Origin: Myxococcales bacterium
GTDB lineage: Bacteria; Myxococcota_A; Polyangia; Polyangiales; Polyangiaceae
Length of the DNA: 50,174 bases
Direction: 5' to 3'
Assembly: GCA_025351875.1 (NCBI GenBank)
Contig: JANXVA010000640.1
Span: 1-50,174, forward strand
Under the pieces are notes generated by a model. It searched no databases, had not been told where the DNA came from, and was given only the letters and a program-made list of their open reading frames with translations. This document shows, in pieces, positions 16,571 to 24,077 of the stretch (position 1 is the stretch's first letter; each line of letters opens with the position of its first letter). The position numbers and the translations under genes were made by a program.

Positions 16571-17794
16571 TCACAGGAGGGCGAGCCAGTCGCGCGCTTC
16601 ATTCTCGGTCATGTCGCCGCTCGCGCCTTCGCGGACGCTCGCGTTCTTGAGCACCTGCGAGACCGTGAGCGTCTTGTAGGCGCTGTACCAGATGCGGTTC
16701 TCGACCTGGAAGGTACGGGTCCACTGCTTGAAGGCGTTCTCCTTCGCGGCGCCCGCGAAGACGAGCCCGTTGGTGTCGGGAAACCACTTCGTGTTGCTCC
16801 ACACCGCCGTCAGGTAGATGTGCGCCTTGTCGACGAAGTCGCCGAGGTACGCCTCCCAGCTTCCGTCGTAGTTGCTGAAGAAGAGGACGCTGTCGTCGTC
16901 GAGGAGGACCCAGCGCGCGAAGTGAATGCTCCCGATGCCGTTGAGCTGCCCTTCGTACGAGATGAGCTGACGCGTCGTCTCGAGGAACCAGAGAACGATG
17001 CGGAACACGGTGCGCCGGTAGAGGCCGGGTCGCAGCGCGACGTGGTGGGTCAGGCCGTTCTGCGTGATGGCGTCCTCGCGCTCGTTGATCGGATCGAGGC
17101 GCGGGTCGCCCTCGGGAGTGAGCTCGCGCGGAGGCTCGGTGCGGCGCTCGTTCCACTCGACGAGGAGCGCCAGTGGCACGATGACGACGACCAGGGGGAG
17201 GACGACGAGAAGCACGAGCGTCCAGAACACGATCGTCGAGACGGGCTGAGGGGGCAGCCCCCGATCGATCGGTCCGGTGCTGAGCTCGGTGCCTTGCAAG
17301 CGGCCGAGCAGACGCGCGCGAACGTCGACGGCGCTCGCGCCCGCGAGATCCAGAGGATCTACCTCGTCGTCGAGCAGGTCCTCGAGCTGTAGCCGGAGAT
17401 CGCGATCGTTGTGGATCTGCGGCACCGTGAGGCCAGGGTGACCGAGGTAGAACGTCGAGGCGAGCACCGCGTGCTTGTCGACGAAGCCGGCGAGATCCCC
17501 CTTCTCGTAGCCCTCCCACGAGCCGAAGAGCAGGTCCTCGAACGGCGCGAGGGCCTGCGAGAGCGAGGCGAGGTGCGGGGCGAGGTCGCCGTCGTGGTTG
17601 CTCTCGAAGGCGAGGCGCGTACCTGGTCCGGCTGGGCCGTCGAGCAGGACGAAACGTGCAAAATGCAGCGACATCACGGCCACCAGTGCGTCCTGCACGT
17701 CGCTCTCGGCTGCGTCGAGGCGCGCGGATAGGCCGTCGAGTGCGCTCGGGCGAACCGGAGCCACGAGGGTGAGCGCTTGCTGCCTAACGGCCAC
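16571..17794 (-). CDS. Membrane protein of two related halves, partner of the DyP peroxidase
   Basis: This gene encodes 407 residues from a GTG at 17794 with GAGGA ten bases before; an ATG at 17830 would overlap the divergent gene. A single strong transmembrane helix (VFWTLVLLVVLPLVVVIVPL) sits at about residues 191-215. The two sides share a motif. The first half has HFARFVLLDG, then LAFESNHDG and GFVDK. The second half has HFARWVLLDDD, then LFFSNYDG and DFVDK. This looks like an internal duplication of one domain placed on either side of a membrane helix. The family is not named to my knowledge. Tight coupling to the peroxidase gene suggests it anchors or delivers to that enzyme (inference). 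Confidence 0.8.
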   Translation of the reverse strand: MAVRQQALTLVAPVRPSALDGLSARLDAAESDVQDALVAVMSLHFARFVLLDGPAGPGTRLAFESNHDGDLAPHLASLSQALAPFEDLLFGSWEGYEKGDLAGFVDKHAVLASTFYLGHPGLTVPQIHNDRDLRLQLEDLLDDEVDPLDLAGASAVDVRARLLGRLQGTELSTGPIDRGLPPQPVSTIVFWTLVLLVVLPLVVVIVPLALLVEWNERRTEPPRELTPEGDPRLDPINEREDAITQNGLTHHVALRPGLYRRTVFRIVLWFLETTRQLISYEGQLNGIGSIHFARWVLLDDDSVLFFSNYDGSWEAYLGDFVDKAHIYLTAVWSNTKWFPDTNGLVFAGAAKENAFKQWTRTFQVENRIWYSAYKTLTVSQVLKNASVREGASGDMTENEARDWLALL

Positions 17795-17817
17795 GAACGG
17801 AATATCCTCGCAAGCGC

Positions 17818-18393
17818 ATGGCGGTTGCAACCACGACGAGCGCGCTCGAGCGACATGTCTCGTTCTTCGACCCGGACGCGACCGGCAAGGTGACGATCGG
17901 GCAGACCTGGGCTGGCCTCGGCAGGCTCGGCATCGGCCTCGGCTACCGGCTCTTGCTCACGCCCATCATCAACGGCTTTCTCGGCTACCTCACGCAGGGC
18001 AAGGTCTCGTTCGACATCGCCGTGCCGAAGATCGCCGACGGCAAGCACCCGTTCGATACGGGCTCCTTCGGCGATGACGGCCAGGTCGACGAGGCGGCGC
18101 TCTCGACACTCGTCGCTACGGGAACGGGCGGCGCGCTCACGGCCAGGGAGATGCGAGCCCTCATCCTCGCTCGCGGCAACCGTCGCCCCGAGATGGGCAA
18201 GCTCGCGGGCTCGCTCGGCCGCTGGTTCTCGGGCAAGGAGGTGAAGCTCCTCTTCTGCCTGGCGGCGGACACGACGAAGCGCGAGGACGGCCAGGATGTC
18301 CCGGCCGTGACCCCGCGCACGCTCCGTCGCCTCTATGACGGTTCGCTCTTCCACCTGCTCGCGCGGCGCCGCCGCGTTCGTGGCGCTACCTGA
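17818..18393 (+). CDS. Caleosin-like protein (putative Ca2+/heme peroxygenase)
   Basis: This gene encodes 191 residues from the ATG at 17818. Residues 10-18 (LERHVSFFD) match the start of plant caleosins almost exactly. An EF-hand-like loop follows (Asp18 to Gln29, DPDATGKVTIGQ), with the last acidic ligand replaced by Gln. A hydrophobic region with a proline (LLLTPIINGFLGYL, 45-58) corresponds to the caleosin membrane segment and proline knot. The C-terminal block WFSGKEVKLLFCLAAD and YDGSLF is the caleosin C-terminal signature. His13 and His77 align, by my reading, with the two heme-ligand histidines of the Arabidopsis peroxygenase. Caleosins are eukaryotic lipid-droplet proteins, so this is unusual. 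It is divergent from the DyP pair. The start is uncertain because it overlaps the possible minus-strand ATG. Confidence 0.82.
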   Translation: MAVATTTSALERHVSFFDPDATGKVTIGQTWAGLGRLGIGLGYRLLLTPIINGFLGYLTQGKVSFDIAVPKIADGKHPFDTGSFGDDGQVDEAALSTLVATGTGGALTAREMRALILARGNRRPEMGKLAGSLGRWFSGKEVKLLFCLAADTTKREDGQDVPAVTPRTLRRLYDGSLFHLLARRRRVRGAT

Positions 18394-18405
18394 GCGAGGC
18401 TCGTC

Positions 18406-19746
18406 TCACAAGCGGTCGCGACCGTTCGACGTGCGGGCGGCCTTGTAGCGCTGCTCGTCGTAGTTGGGGCTCTCGTCGTCTCCGCCGTCGCCGAAGCCGA
18501 AGTTGAGGAGCGCCGTCCAGGGGAGGACGCCGTCGTCGGCATGGTTCGCGAGGCCGATCTGTATGCCGCGCAGGCTCTTCGCGTGGTTGAACACGCCGAT
18601 CTGCACGCCGCGCACGCGGTCGGCGAGGTTCGCGACGCCGATCTGCGCACCGTCGATCGATTTCGCATACGTGCCGAGCGCGCCGATCTGGATACCGGTG
18701 TGCTCCTCGAGAGCGATCGCGCCGCCGCCGATCTGGAGGCCGACGGACTCCTTCGACATCGCGACCAGACCCGTCTGCGCGATACCGTGGAAGCTTCCGG
18801 CGCCGGCGCCGAGGACGCCGAGCTGAACGAGCCCGCGGAAATCGCTCGAGGTGTACGAGGCCGCGCCAATCTGAGCGACGCCGTAAAAGTTGCCGTTCAC
18901 CGTGCTGACGACGCCGGCCTGGGCGATGCCCGCGAAGCGATTCTTGTCGCCGTGGTCGCCGAAGATCTGCGGGCCGGTGGCGTTCATCACGCCGAGCTGC
19001 GCGATGCCGGAAAAATCGCCACGCGAGTGGTTGAAGACGCCGAGCTGGGTCGCGCCCATGAAGTTCTTGTCGGTGCGGTTGTAGAGGCCGAGCTGCGAGA
19101 CGCCGTTGAATTCCTTCGCGCGGTTGAAGGCGCCGAGCTGCGTCACCGCCGTCATCTCGAGGCTGCGGTTGTATGCGAGCGAGAGCTGGCCGATGCCGAT
19201 GAAATTGCGCGCGCGGTTCTCGGTGATGCTGAGCTGCACGCCACCGCCGAACGAGTCGGAGAGGTTGCGACCGAGCGCGATCTGCGCGACGCCGATGTGC
19301 GTGCCGGCGTCGTTGCGGACGGCCGAGAGAGAGAAGCCGCCGTAGAAGCTCTCGGTGCGCGCGTGCGCGAGGGCGAGCGTCGCGATGCCGCCGAACGTGC
19401 CGAGCTTCGGGCGAAGCCCCGCGTGGAGGACGGCCCAGTCGCCGGGCGGGTCGGTCGCGATCGGCGCGCCGCTCGAGCGGCGCACGTCGCTGTCGTAGGA
19501 CGGGCCCTCGTACGATCCCGTATCGGTGGTCTCGACGGCGCGATCCATCGGTGCCGCCACCGGCATCGCCTGCGAGGGGGCGCCAGCCTGGGCCGCCTGC
19601 ATCTGCGCCTTCGAGCGCGCCGGGGTCGTCCCGAAGGACGCCTCGTCTTTGTCCGCCTGGGACGGCTGCGCGGCCTGTGCCCGAGAAGCCGAGAGGAGGA
19701 GGAGGGCCGTGGGAACGCAGGAGGCGAGCAGGTGGTTCAAGCGCAT
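18406..19746 (-). CDS. Exported surface protein with 16 short VQIG-type repeats
   Basis: This gene encodes 446 residues. The ATG at 19746 gives a Sec signal ending in SRAQA (no lipobox Cys). A disordered Ala/Gln/Pro linker follows. From about residue 130, sixteen repeats of 14-18 residues carry the core G-hydrophobic-xQhG (examples GVSQLGLYN, GIAQLGVMN, GVQIGVFNHA, GIQIGLANHA). The regular phase suggests a beta-solenoid or barrel. Similar VQIGLxN repeats occur in Leptospira-type surface repeat proteins (family resemblance only). It ends with an acidic and basic tail. The divergent neighbour is the PilZ gene. The role could be adhesion or an outer-membrane structure; no catalytic site is seen. 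Confidence 0.8.
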   Translation of the reverse strand: MRLNHLLASCVPTALLLLSASRAQAAQPSQADKDEASFGTTPARSKAQMQAAQAGAPSQAMPVAAPMDRAVETTDTGSYEGPSYDSDVRRSSGAPIATDPPGDWAVLHAGLRPKLGTFGGIATLALAHARTESFYGGFSLSAVRNDAGTHIGVAQIALGRNLSDSFGGGVQLSITENRARNFIGIGQLSLAYNRSLEMTAVTQLGAFNRAKEFNGVSQLGLYNRTDKNFMGATQLGVFNHSRGDFSGIAQLGVMNATGPQIFGDHGDKNRFAGIAQAGVVSTVNGNFYGVAQIGAASYTSSDFRGLVQLGVLGAGAGSFHGIAQTGLVAMSKESVGLQIGGGAIALEEHTGIQIGALGTYAKSIDGAQIGVANLADRVRGVQIGVFNHAKSLRGIQIGLANHADDGVLPWTALLNFGFGDGGDDESPNYDEQRYKAARTSNGRDRL

Positions 19747-19931
19747 GGGAGGGAAACGCACCCCCGAGCGCGACCTTACAGGCGTGCCGCCAACTGCCCG
19801 ATGACGCGGTCGGTCGAACCGAAAATCGACATAAATCCCGAAAATGGGACGTTGTCGACCTCGTAGGCGTATGTCATGAACCCGTCCCGGCAAGCACGCC
19901 TGCTCGCCTGGGCCGAACGAGAAGAACCGGA

Positions 19932-20309
19932 ATGACCCTCGAAGCGACCGCCGCCCACGTGACCGACGCGCGCCGCAGCGCGCCCCGCATCCCGGCCGTC
20001 CTCGCCGTCGAGCTGAGCTCGTCGAGCAAGCCCGGTCGATGCGGAGTCACGCGCAACGCGAGTGGCAAGGGACTCCTCATCGTCACGCCGAGCCGCTTCT
20101 CCGTCGGCGACGAGCTGAAGCTCTCCGTCCACGTCGGCGAGCAGTCCGGCCATGTCGGTGCTCGCGTCGTTCGCGTCGAGGAGAACGACAAGGACTCGTT
20201 CGAGGTCTGGCGCTATCGCCTCGCCGTCGAGCTCGACGGGACGTTGCCCGAGGCCCTGCTCGCCGAGGCCCGCACGCGCGCTCCGGCCGCCGCACTCCCC
20301 ACGCACTGA
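19932..20309 (+). CDS. PilZ-domain protein
   Basis: This gene encodes 125 residues from the ATG at 19932 (MTLEATAAHVTDARRSAPRI). PilZ domains bind the second messenger cyclic di-GMP. Both ligand motifs are intact here: RxxxR at Arg15-Arg19 (RSAPR) and (D/N)xSxxG at Asn42-Gly47 (NASGKG). The beta-barrel strands follow (GDELKLSVHV, GARVVRVEEND, WRYRLAVEL). There is no second domain, so it would act as a single-domain receptor that signals to a partner. Genes nearby give no obvious partner, apart from a surface protein upstream on the other strand. Confidence 0.85.
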   Translation: MTLEATAAHVTDARRSAPRIPAVLAVELSSSSKPGRCGVTRNASGKGLLIVTPSRFSVGDELKLSVHVGEQSGHVGARVVRVEENDKDSFEVWRYRLAVELDGTLPEALLAEARTRAPAAALPTH

Positions 20310-20331
20310 GCTTCGCGGGTACGATTGAACG

Positions 20332-20499
20332 ATGTGCCTCATCTGCATCGAGCTCGACAAGAGTGGGATGACGTTTCGTGAGGGCCGTCGCGCGCTCGGC
20401 GAGATGCGCGAGAAGCTCGATGCGAAGCACGTCGAAGAGGTCGAGGCGAAGCTCGACGAGGCCGAGCAGGCCGAGAACCGCAAGACGCCCGCGCCCTGA
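20332..20499 (+). CDS. 55-residue small protein beginning MCLICIEL
   Basis: This short gene encodes 55 residues from the ATG at 20332 to a TGA at 20499. The N-terminus has two close cysteines (MCLICIELDKSGMTF). It is followed by a long charged amphipathic helix (ALGEMREKLDAKHVEEVEAK and on to the Glu/Lys-rich end), which suggests a coiled coil. All third positions follow the high-GC pattern of the neighbours. It starts 22 bases after the PilZ stop, so cotranscription is plausible. I know of small proteins with this MCLIC opening in related bacteria, but no function. Confidence 0.72.
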   Translation: MCLICIELDKSGMTFREGRRALGEMREKLDAKHVEEVEAKLDEAEQAENRKTPAP

Positions 20500-20585
20500 T
20501 CCGCTGCCCGCTGCGCACATCGACACACATCCTCAGCTCGCGAGGCTAGATCCCCACGGCCCTCGCTGGTACGGGCTTGACCGAG

Positions 20586-21326
20586 ATGGCGGGGAACGAC
20601 TGGAAGCGAACGGGCGCTGATGCGGCGATCCCTCGTGATGGCGACGCGCTGAGCCGCGTCGACCGCACCGTGCCCCCCCTCGCCGACCGCCGCGAGAAGC
20701 AGACGCTCATCCCCTCCTTCGATCCCGCGACCGTCGCGATGGACTTCGAGAGAGCGACCGACCGCCCGACCATCACGCCGCCGTACGACGCCTCTTCGTA
20801 TGCACGCATCGTCGACGAGCACCTCGGCGCGGTCGCCCAGGGCGCCGGCCACGATACGCCGCGCACGATCACCGCGGCGGTGCCGGCCGGCGGCTACGAC
20901 GACGCGAACAGCGAGAACGCGGTCGACACGACGACGGCTGGAACGCTCGGTCGCGCGATGTACGGCAGCTACCTCCAGAGCAATTACCCCGAGGCGATGG
21001 TGCTTGCCGAGCGCGTCCTCGAGCGCGAACCGGATCACGCCCTCGCGAAGCTCGTCTTCGAGGGATGTCGCGCGCGGCTCGGCCCCGCCTCCGACGTTCC
21101 GCGCCTCGTGCCGTCGTCGGTCGTGCGCCTCAAGCGCCCGGCGGGCGAGGTAGCGGAGCTTGCGCAGCTCCAGTCCGACGTCACCTCGCAGATCGTGCTC
21201 GCTCACGTCGACGGCGTCACGGACATCGCGATGCTCGCCGATCTCGCGGGTATCCCGCGCCCCGACGCGCTCGAGCGCCTGCACGCGCTGCTCGAGCTCG
21301 GCATGCTCGAAGTCGTGAACGGCTAG
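20586..21326 (+). CDS. Hypothetical protein with TPR-like and helix-turn-helix-like ends
   Basis: This gene encodes 246 residues from the ATG at 20586; a TTG at 20577 in the same frame is less likely. The first 120 residues are a disordered Thr/Asp/Pro-rich region. Residues of about 120-155 form a TPR-like helix pair (AMYGSYLQSNYPEAMVLAER, VLEREPDHALAKLVFEG). The C-terminal 60 residues (VTSQIVLAHVDGVTDIAMLA, then IPRPDALERLHALLELGMLE) look like a winged helix of the kind found at the ends of myxobacterial signalling proteins. It is cytoplasmic and probably protein-protein interacting. The function is unknown. Confidence 0.72.
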   Translation: MAGNDWKRTGADAAIPRDGDALSRVDRTVPPLADRREKQTLIPSFDPATVAMDFERATDRPTITPPYDASSYARIVDEHLGAVAQGAGHDTPRTITAAVPAGGYDDANSENAVDTTTAGTLGRAMYGSYLQSNYPEAMVLAERVLEREPDHALAKLVFEGCRARLGPASDVPRLVPSSVVRLKRPAGEVAELAQLQSDVTSQIVLAHVDGVTDIAMLADLAGIPRPDALERLHALLELGMLEVVNG

Positions 21327-21342
21327 GTCCAGCCAGGTCGCG

Positions 21343-22656
21343 TCAGAGGCTCGGGCCGCCGTCGACGTCGAGCTTCGGCCATCGGAGCTCCGGCTTCGCG
21401 TTGAACGCCTTCGTCTCGGTCTCGGTCATGACGCGCGTGTCGAGGAGCACGAAATCGTCGGGGCACCTCAGCTTCGTCCCCGAGATGGCGCACACGAGCA
21501 CCTCGAACTGCGCGGTCCCACCCGAGGGGACGAGGCTCCGTCCATCCTCGGCCTCCACGTACGCCGAGACGATCTGCGTGCGCGCGGTGATGAGCCAGCT
21601 CTGACCGCCGCGCCGCCCCAGGCGGAGAGCCGCGGCGACCTGCTGCGGCGTCGAGAAGCAGCCGAGGTCATCGTGATGACCGTACGCCGGACCGATCGTG
21701 AACGTCCCGTCGTCGCCCTCGATGACGAGCTGGTTCGAGCGCGAGACGAAGTTCCCGTAGAAGCGCTCGAGCTGGACGGCGTGCACGCCCTTCCATCCCG
21801 CCGGCAGCGAGCCCTCGAAGGTCGGCGGAGGAATGATTGGGCGACAATGTGGCCCTGCCATCACCGTCCCGGGGAGGTCATGGAGAATCGCGCGCGCCAT
21901 GTCTGCAGTGAAGCCGTCGCAGAGCGCGCGCACACTCGTCGCGAAGCGGCCCTCGCCGACGACGCCCGCGATCCCTGTCGCGGGGCTCGGCGGCGGGGCA
22001 CTGCCGGGCGCGACGAGCATCCTGGGGAGCCGCGGCGAAGGCAGGCGGGCGGCGCCGGCGTAGCCGTACATCTTGAGGTCGGAGACGACGAGCTCCTTCC
22101 ATTCCTTCTTCGTGCCGGGGACGGTCTCGATGACCTGGATCCGCCATGTTCCCCCCTTCGCGTCGACGCTCACGGGGACCTGCTGGAGATCGCGTCTCGA
22201 GGTGTCGAGCGTCGCCTCCTTCACGAGTGTGCCGTCGCGCCGGATCCGGATCTTCGCGATTCGATGGTTCATCGTGAAGAGGTCGTCGATCCCCTTCTTC
22301 TTGTCGAACCCCGCGGTGATCGCGATCGACGAGACCTTCACCTCGGGCTGGAGCGCGATCTCGATCCAGCCGTTGAGGTCTCCCGTCCTTCCGTTCCACG
22401 CGGTGTCGGGACGGCCGTCGACGAGATGCGACGGAAAATCCGTCGGGTTGTCGACGCGTGACGAGAGCGTGATCGTGGCGCTCGTCTCGAGGAGGAGATC
22501 CACGAGCGGCGCCGCGGTCGCCGCGGACGCGGACGCCGACGGCGACGGCGACGCCGCCGCGGACGCCGACGGAGCGGGCGACGGTGATGGGCTCGTCGAC
22601 TTGCACCCCGCGAGGAGAGCGAGAGCGGCGAGCGCAGGGAGGGAGCACAAGCGCAT
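21343..22656 (-). CDS. Lipoprotein with discoidin-like sugar-binding domain
   Basis: This gene encodes 437 residues. The ATG at 22656 has AAAGG seven bases before it and gives a lipoprotein signal (MRLCSLPALAALALLAGC), followed by a long Ser/Pro/Ala linker. An ATG at 22674 is the alternative. Residues of about 50-190 resemble a galactose-binding-like beta-sandwich of the NADase-type glycan-binding group (NPTDFPSHLVDGRPDTAWNG, then GWIEIAL). The rest is a beta-rich domain with several Cys (CRPIIPPPTF, CFSTP, CAISG, CPDD). It is probably on the periplasmic or outer surface. Divergent from the di-heme oxidoreductase gene. Confidence 0.8.
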   Translation of the reverse strand: MRLCSLPALAALALLAGCKSTSPSPSPAPSASAAASPSPSASASAATAAPLVDLLLETSATITLSSRVDNPTDFPSHLVDGRPDTAWNGRTGDLNGWIEIALQPEVKVSSIAITAGFDKKKGIDDLFTMNHRIAKIRIRRDGTLVKEATLDTSRRDLQQVPVSVDAKGGTWRIQVIETVPGTKKEWKELVVSDLKMYGYAGAARLPSPRLPRMLVAPGSAPPPSPATGIAGVVGEGRFATSVRALCDGFTADMARAILHDLPGTVMAGPHCRPIIPPPTFEGSLPAGWKGVHAVQLERFYGNFVSRSNQLVIEGDDGTFTIGPAYGHHDDLGCFSTPQQVAAALRLGRRGGQSWLITARTQIVSAYVEAEDGRSLVPSGGTAQFEVLVCAISGTKLRCPDDFVLLDTRVMTETETKAFNAKPELRWPKLDVDGGPSL

Positions 22657-22781
22657 GGCGTTGCCTTTTGCCATAGCCTTTTCGACGACAAATTGCGCGG
22701 TCGCACGGCGCTCCGCGTACCCGATCGTGTCTGTCCCACCACGCGCTTGCGGAGAGCACCTCAGGACGGTAACCAAAGAGG

Positions 22782-24062
22782 GTGCGATCTTCATCGTGGC
22801 TCGCGGCTATCGCCTTCGTCGCGGTCTCTGCGTCCGCAGCCGCATTGCCAGCATGCTCGTCCTCGGAGAACGCGCCGCCCGCGAGCGCGCTTCCCGCGCC
22901 CGCCCCGACCACCGCGTCGGTCCCTGCGTCCGTTGGAGATCCGTTCGACGTTCCGATCGATCACGCGACCGAGGCTGAGCTGCGGCTGTTCGCGACCGGG
23001 GACGCTCTCTTCGGGGTGCCGCTGCGTGACGCCGATGGTCTCGGTCCGCTCTACACGCGGACGTCCTGCGGCGCATGTCACGCGACGGGCCTTCGTGGTC
23101 CGGGCAGCGTGCAGAAGATGGTCGTCGTCCTCGCGGACGGCGTGACCCCCTCCGCGGATCAGTCGGCGCTTCCGTTCGGTCATACGGTCCATCCGCAGCT
23201 CACGGCCGGCGCCACGAGCCCGGTGCTCCCTCCGACGGATGCCTCGCTCAACGTGAAGGTCACGTCACGCGTCGGCCCGTCGATCCTCGGGCGCGGCTAC
23301 GTCGAGGCCATCCTCGACTCCGAGATCGAACGCGTCGCCGCCGAGCAGGCCAAGCGGACGGACGCCATCCGCGGACGCATCAATCACGTTATTTACGCGT
23401 CCGAGGCGAACACCGACACGCGCTTCCACAGCCACCGGAAGGGCGACGTCCTCATCGGTCGCTTCGGCCTCAAGGGCCGCATCGGGACGCTCGACGACTT
23501 CACCGCCGACGCCCTCCAGGGCGACATGGGCATCACGAGCCCCCTGAGGCCGGTCGAGTTCGCGAACCCGGACGGCGTGAAGGACGATCTCAAGCCGGGC
23601 ATCGACGTCACGATGGAGAGCATAAACATCCGCTCGAACTACGTGCGGCTCACGGCGATCCCGAAGCGCGAGAGCGTCATCAACGGAGCCGCGCTCTTCG
23701 CGCAGGTGAAGTGCAGCGCGTGTCACGTGCCTTCGATGCGCACGCGCAAGGACTACCCCATCGCCGCGATCGCCGACACGGACGCGATCGTCTACAGCGA
23801 CCTGCTCCTCCACGACATGGGGACCGACCTCGCCGACGGCATCGCGGACGGCGAGGCGACCTCGCGCGACTGGCGTACGTCTCCGCTCATCGGGCTGCGC
23901 TTCCTGAAGACCTACCTGCACGACAGTCGCGCCACGACGCTCGAGCAGGCCGTGCTCATGCACGGGGGACCGGGCTCGGAGGCTGCCGAGGCGGTGGCGC
24001 TCTTCTCGGCGCTCACCGCGTCCGAGAAGGCAACGTTGATCGCGTTCGTCGGGTCGCTCTGA
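22782..24062 (+). CDS. Di-heme oxidoreductase family lipoprotein (DHOR, DUF1111 type)
   Basis: This gene encodes 426 residues from a GTG at 22782. A signal peptide ends in LPAC (Cys25), so the protein is probably lipidated. Two c-type heme sites are present, CGACH (96-100) and CSACH (311-315). The motif LLLHDMG and the region around FLKTYLHDSRATTLEQAV match the DUF1111 di-heme family, which includes peroxidase-like enzymes. It is periplasmic. Four codons after its stop begins the imelysin gene, and then a ferritin-like gene. Such oxidoreductase plus imelysin pairs are known in bacterial iron uptake clusters (established for the family; the precise substrate is inferred). Confidence 0.9.
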   Translation: MRSSSWLAAIAFVAVSASAAALPACSSSENAPPASALPAPAPTTASVPASVGDPFDVPIDHATEAELRLFATGDALFGVPLRDADGLGPLYTRTSCGACHATGLRGPGSVQKMVVVLADGVTPSADQSALPFGHTVHPQLTAGATSPVLPPTDASLNVKVTSRVGPSILGRGYVEAILDSEIERVAAEQAKRTDAIRGRINHVIYASEANTDTRFHSHRKGDVLIGRFGLKGRIGTLDDFTADALQGDMGITSPLRPVEFANPDGVKDDLKPGIDVTMESINIRSNYVRLTAIPKRESVINGAALFAQVKCSACHVPSMRTRKDYPIAAIADTDAIVYSDLLLHDMGTDLADGIADGEATSRDWRTSPLIGLRFLKTYLHDSRATTLEQAVLMHGGPGSEAAEAVALFSALTASEKATLIAFVGSL

Positions 24063-24077
24063 GCGATGGGAGCTCTG

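Noticed and set aside
14716..16650. Plus-strand open frame of 644 residues across the kinase end and DyP gene.
   Set aside because: It spans two genes with clear motifs and has Arg/Ala/Val-rich shadow composition.
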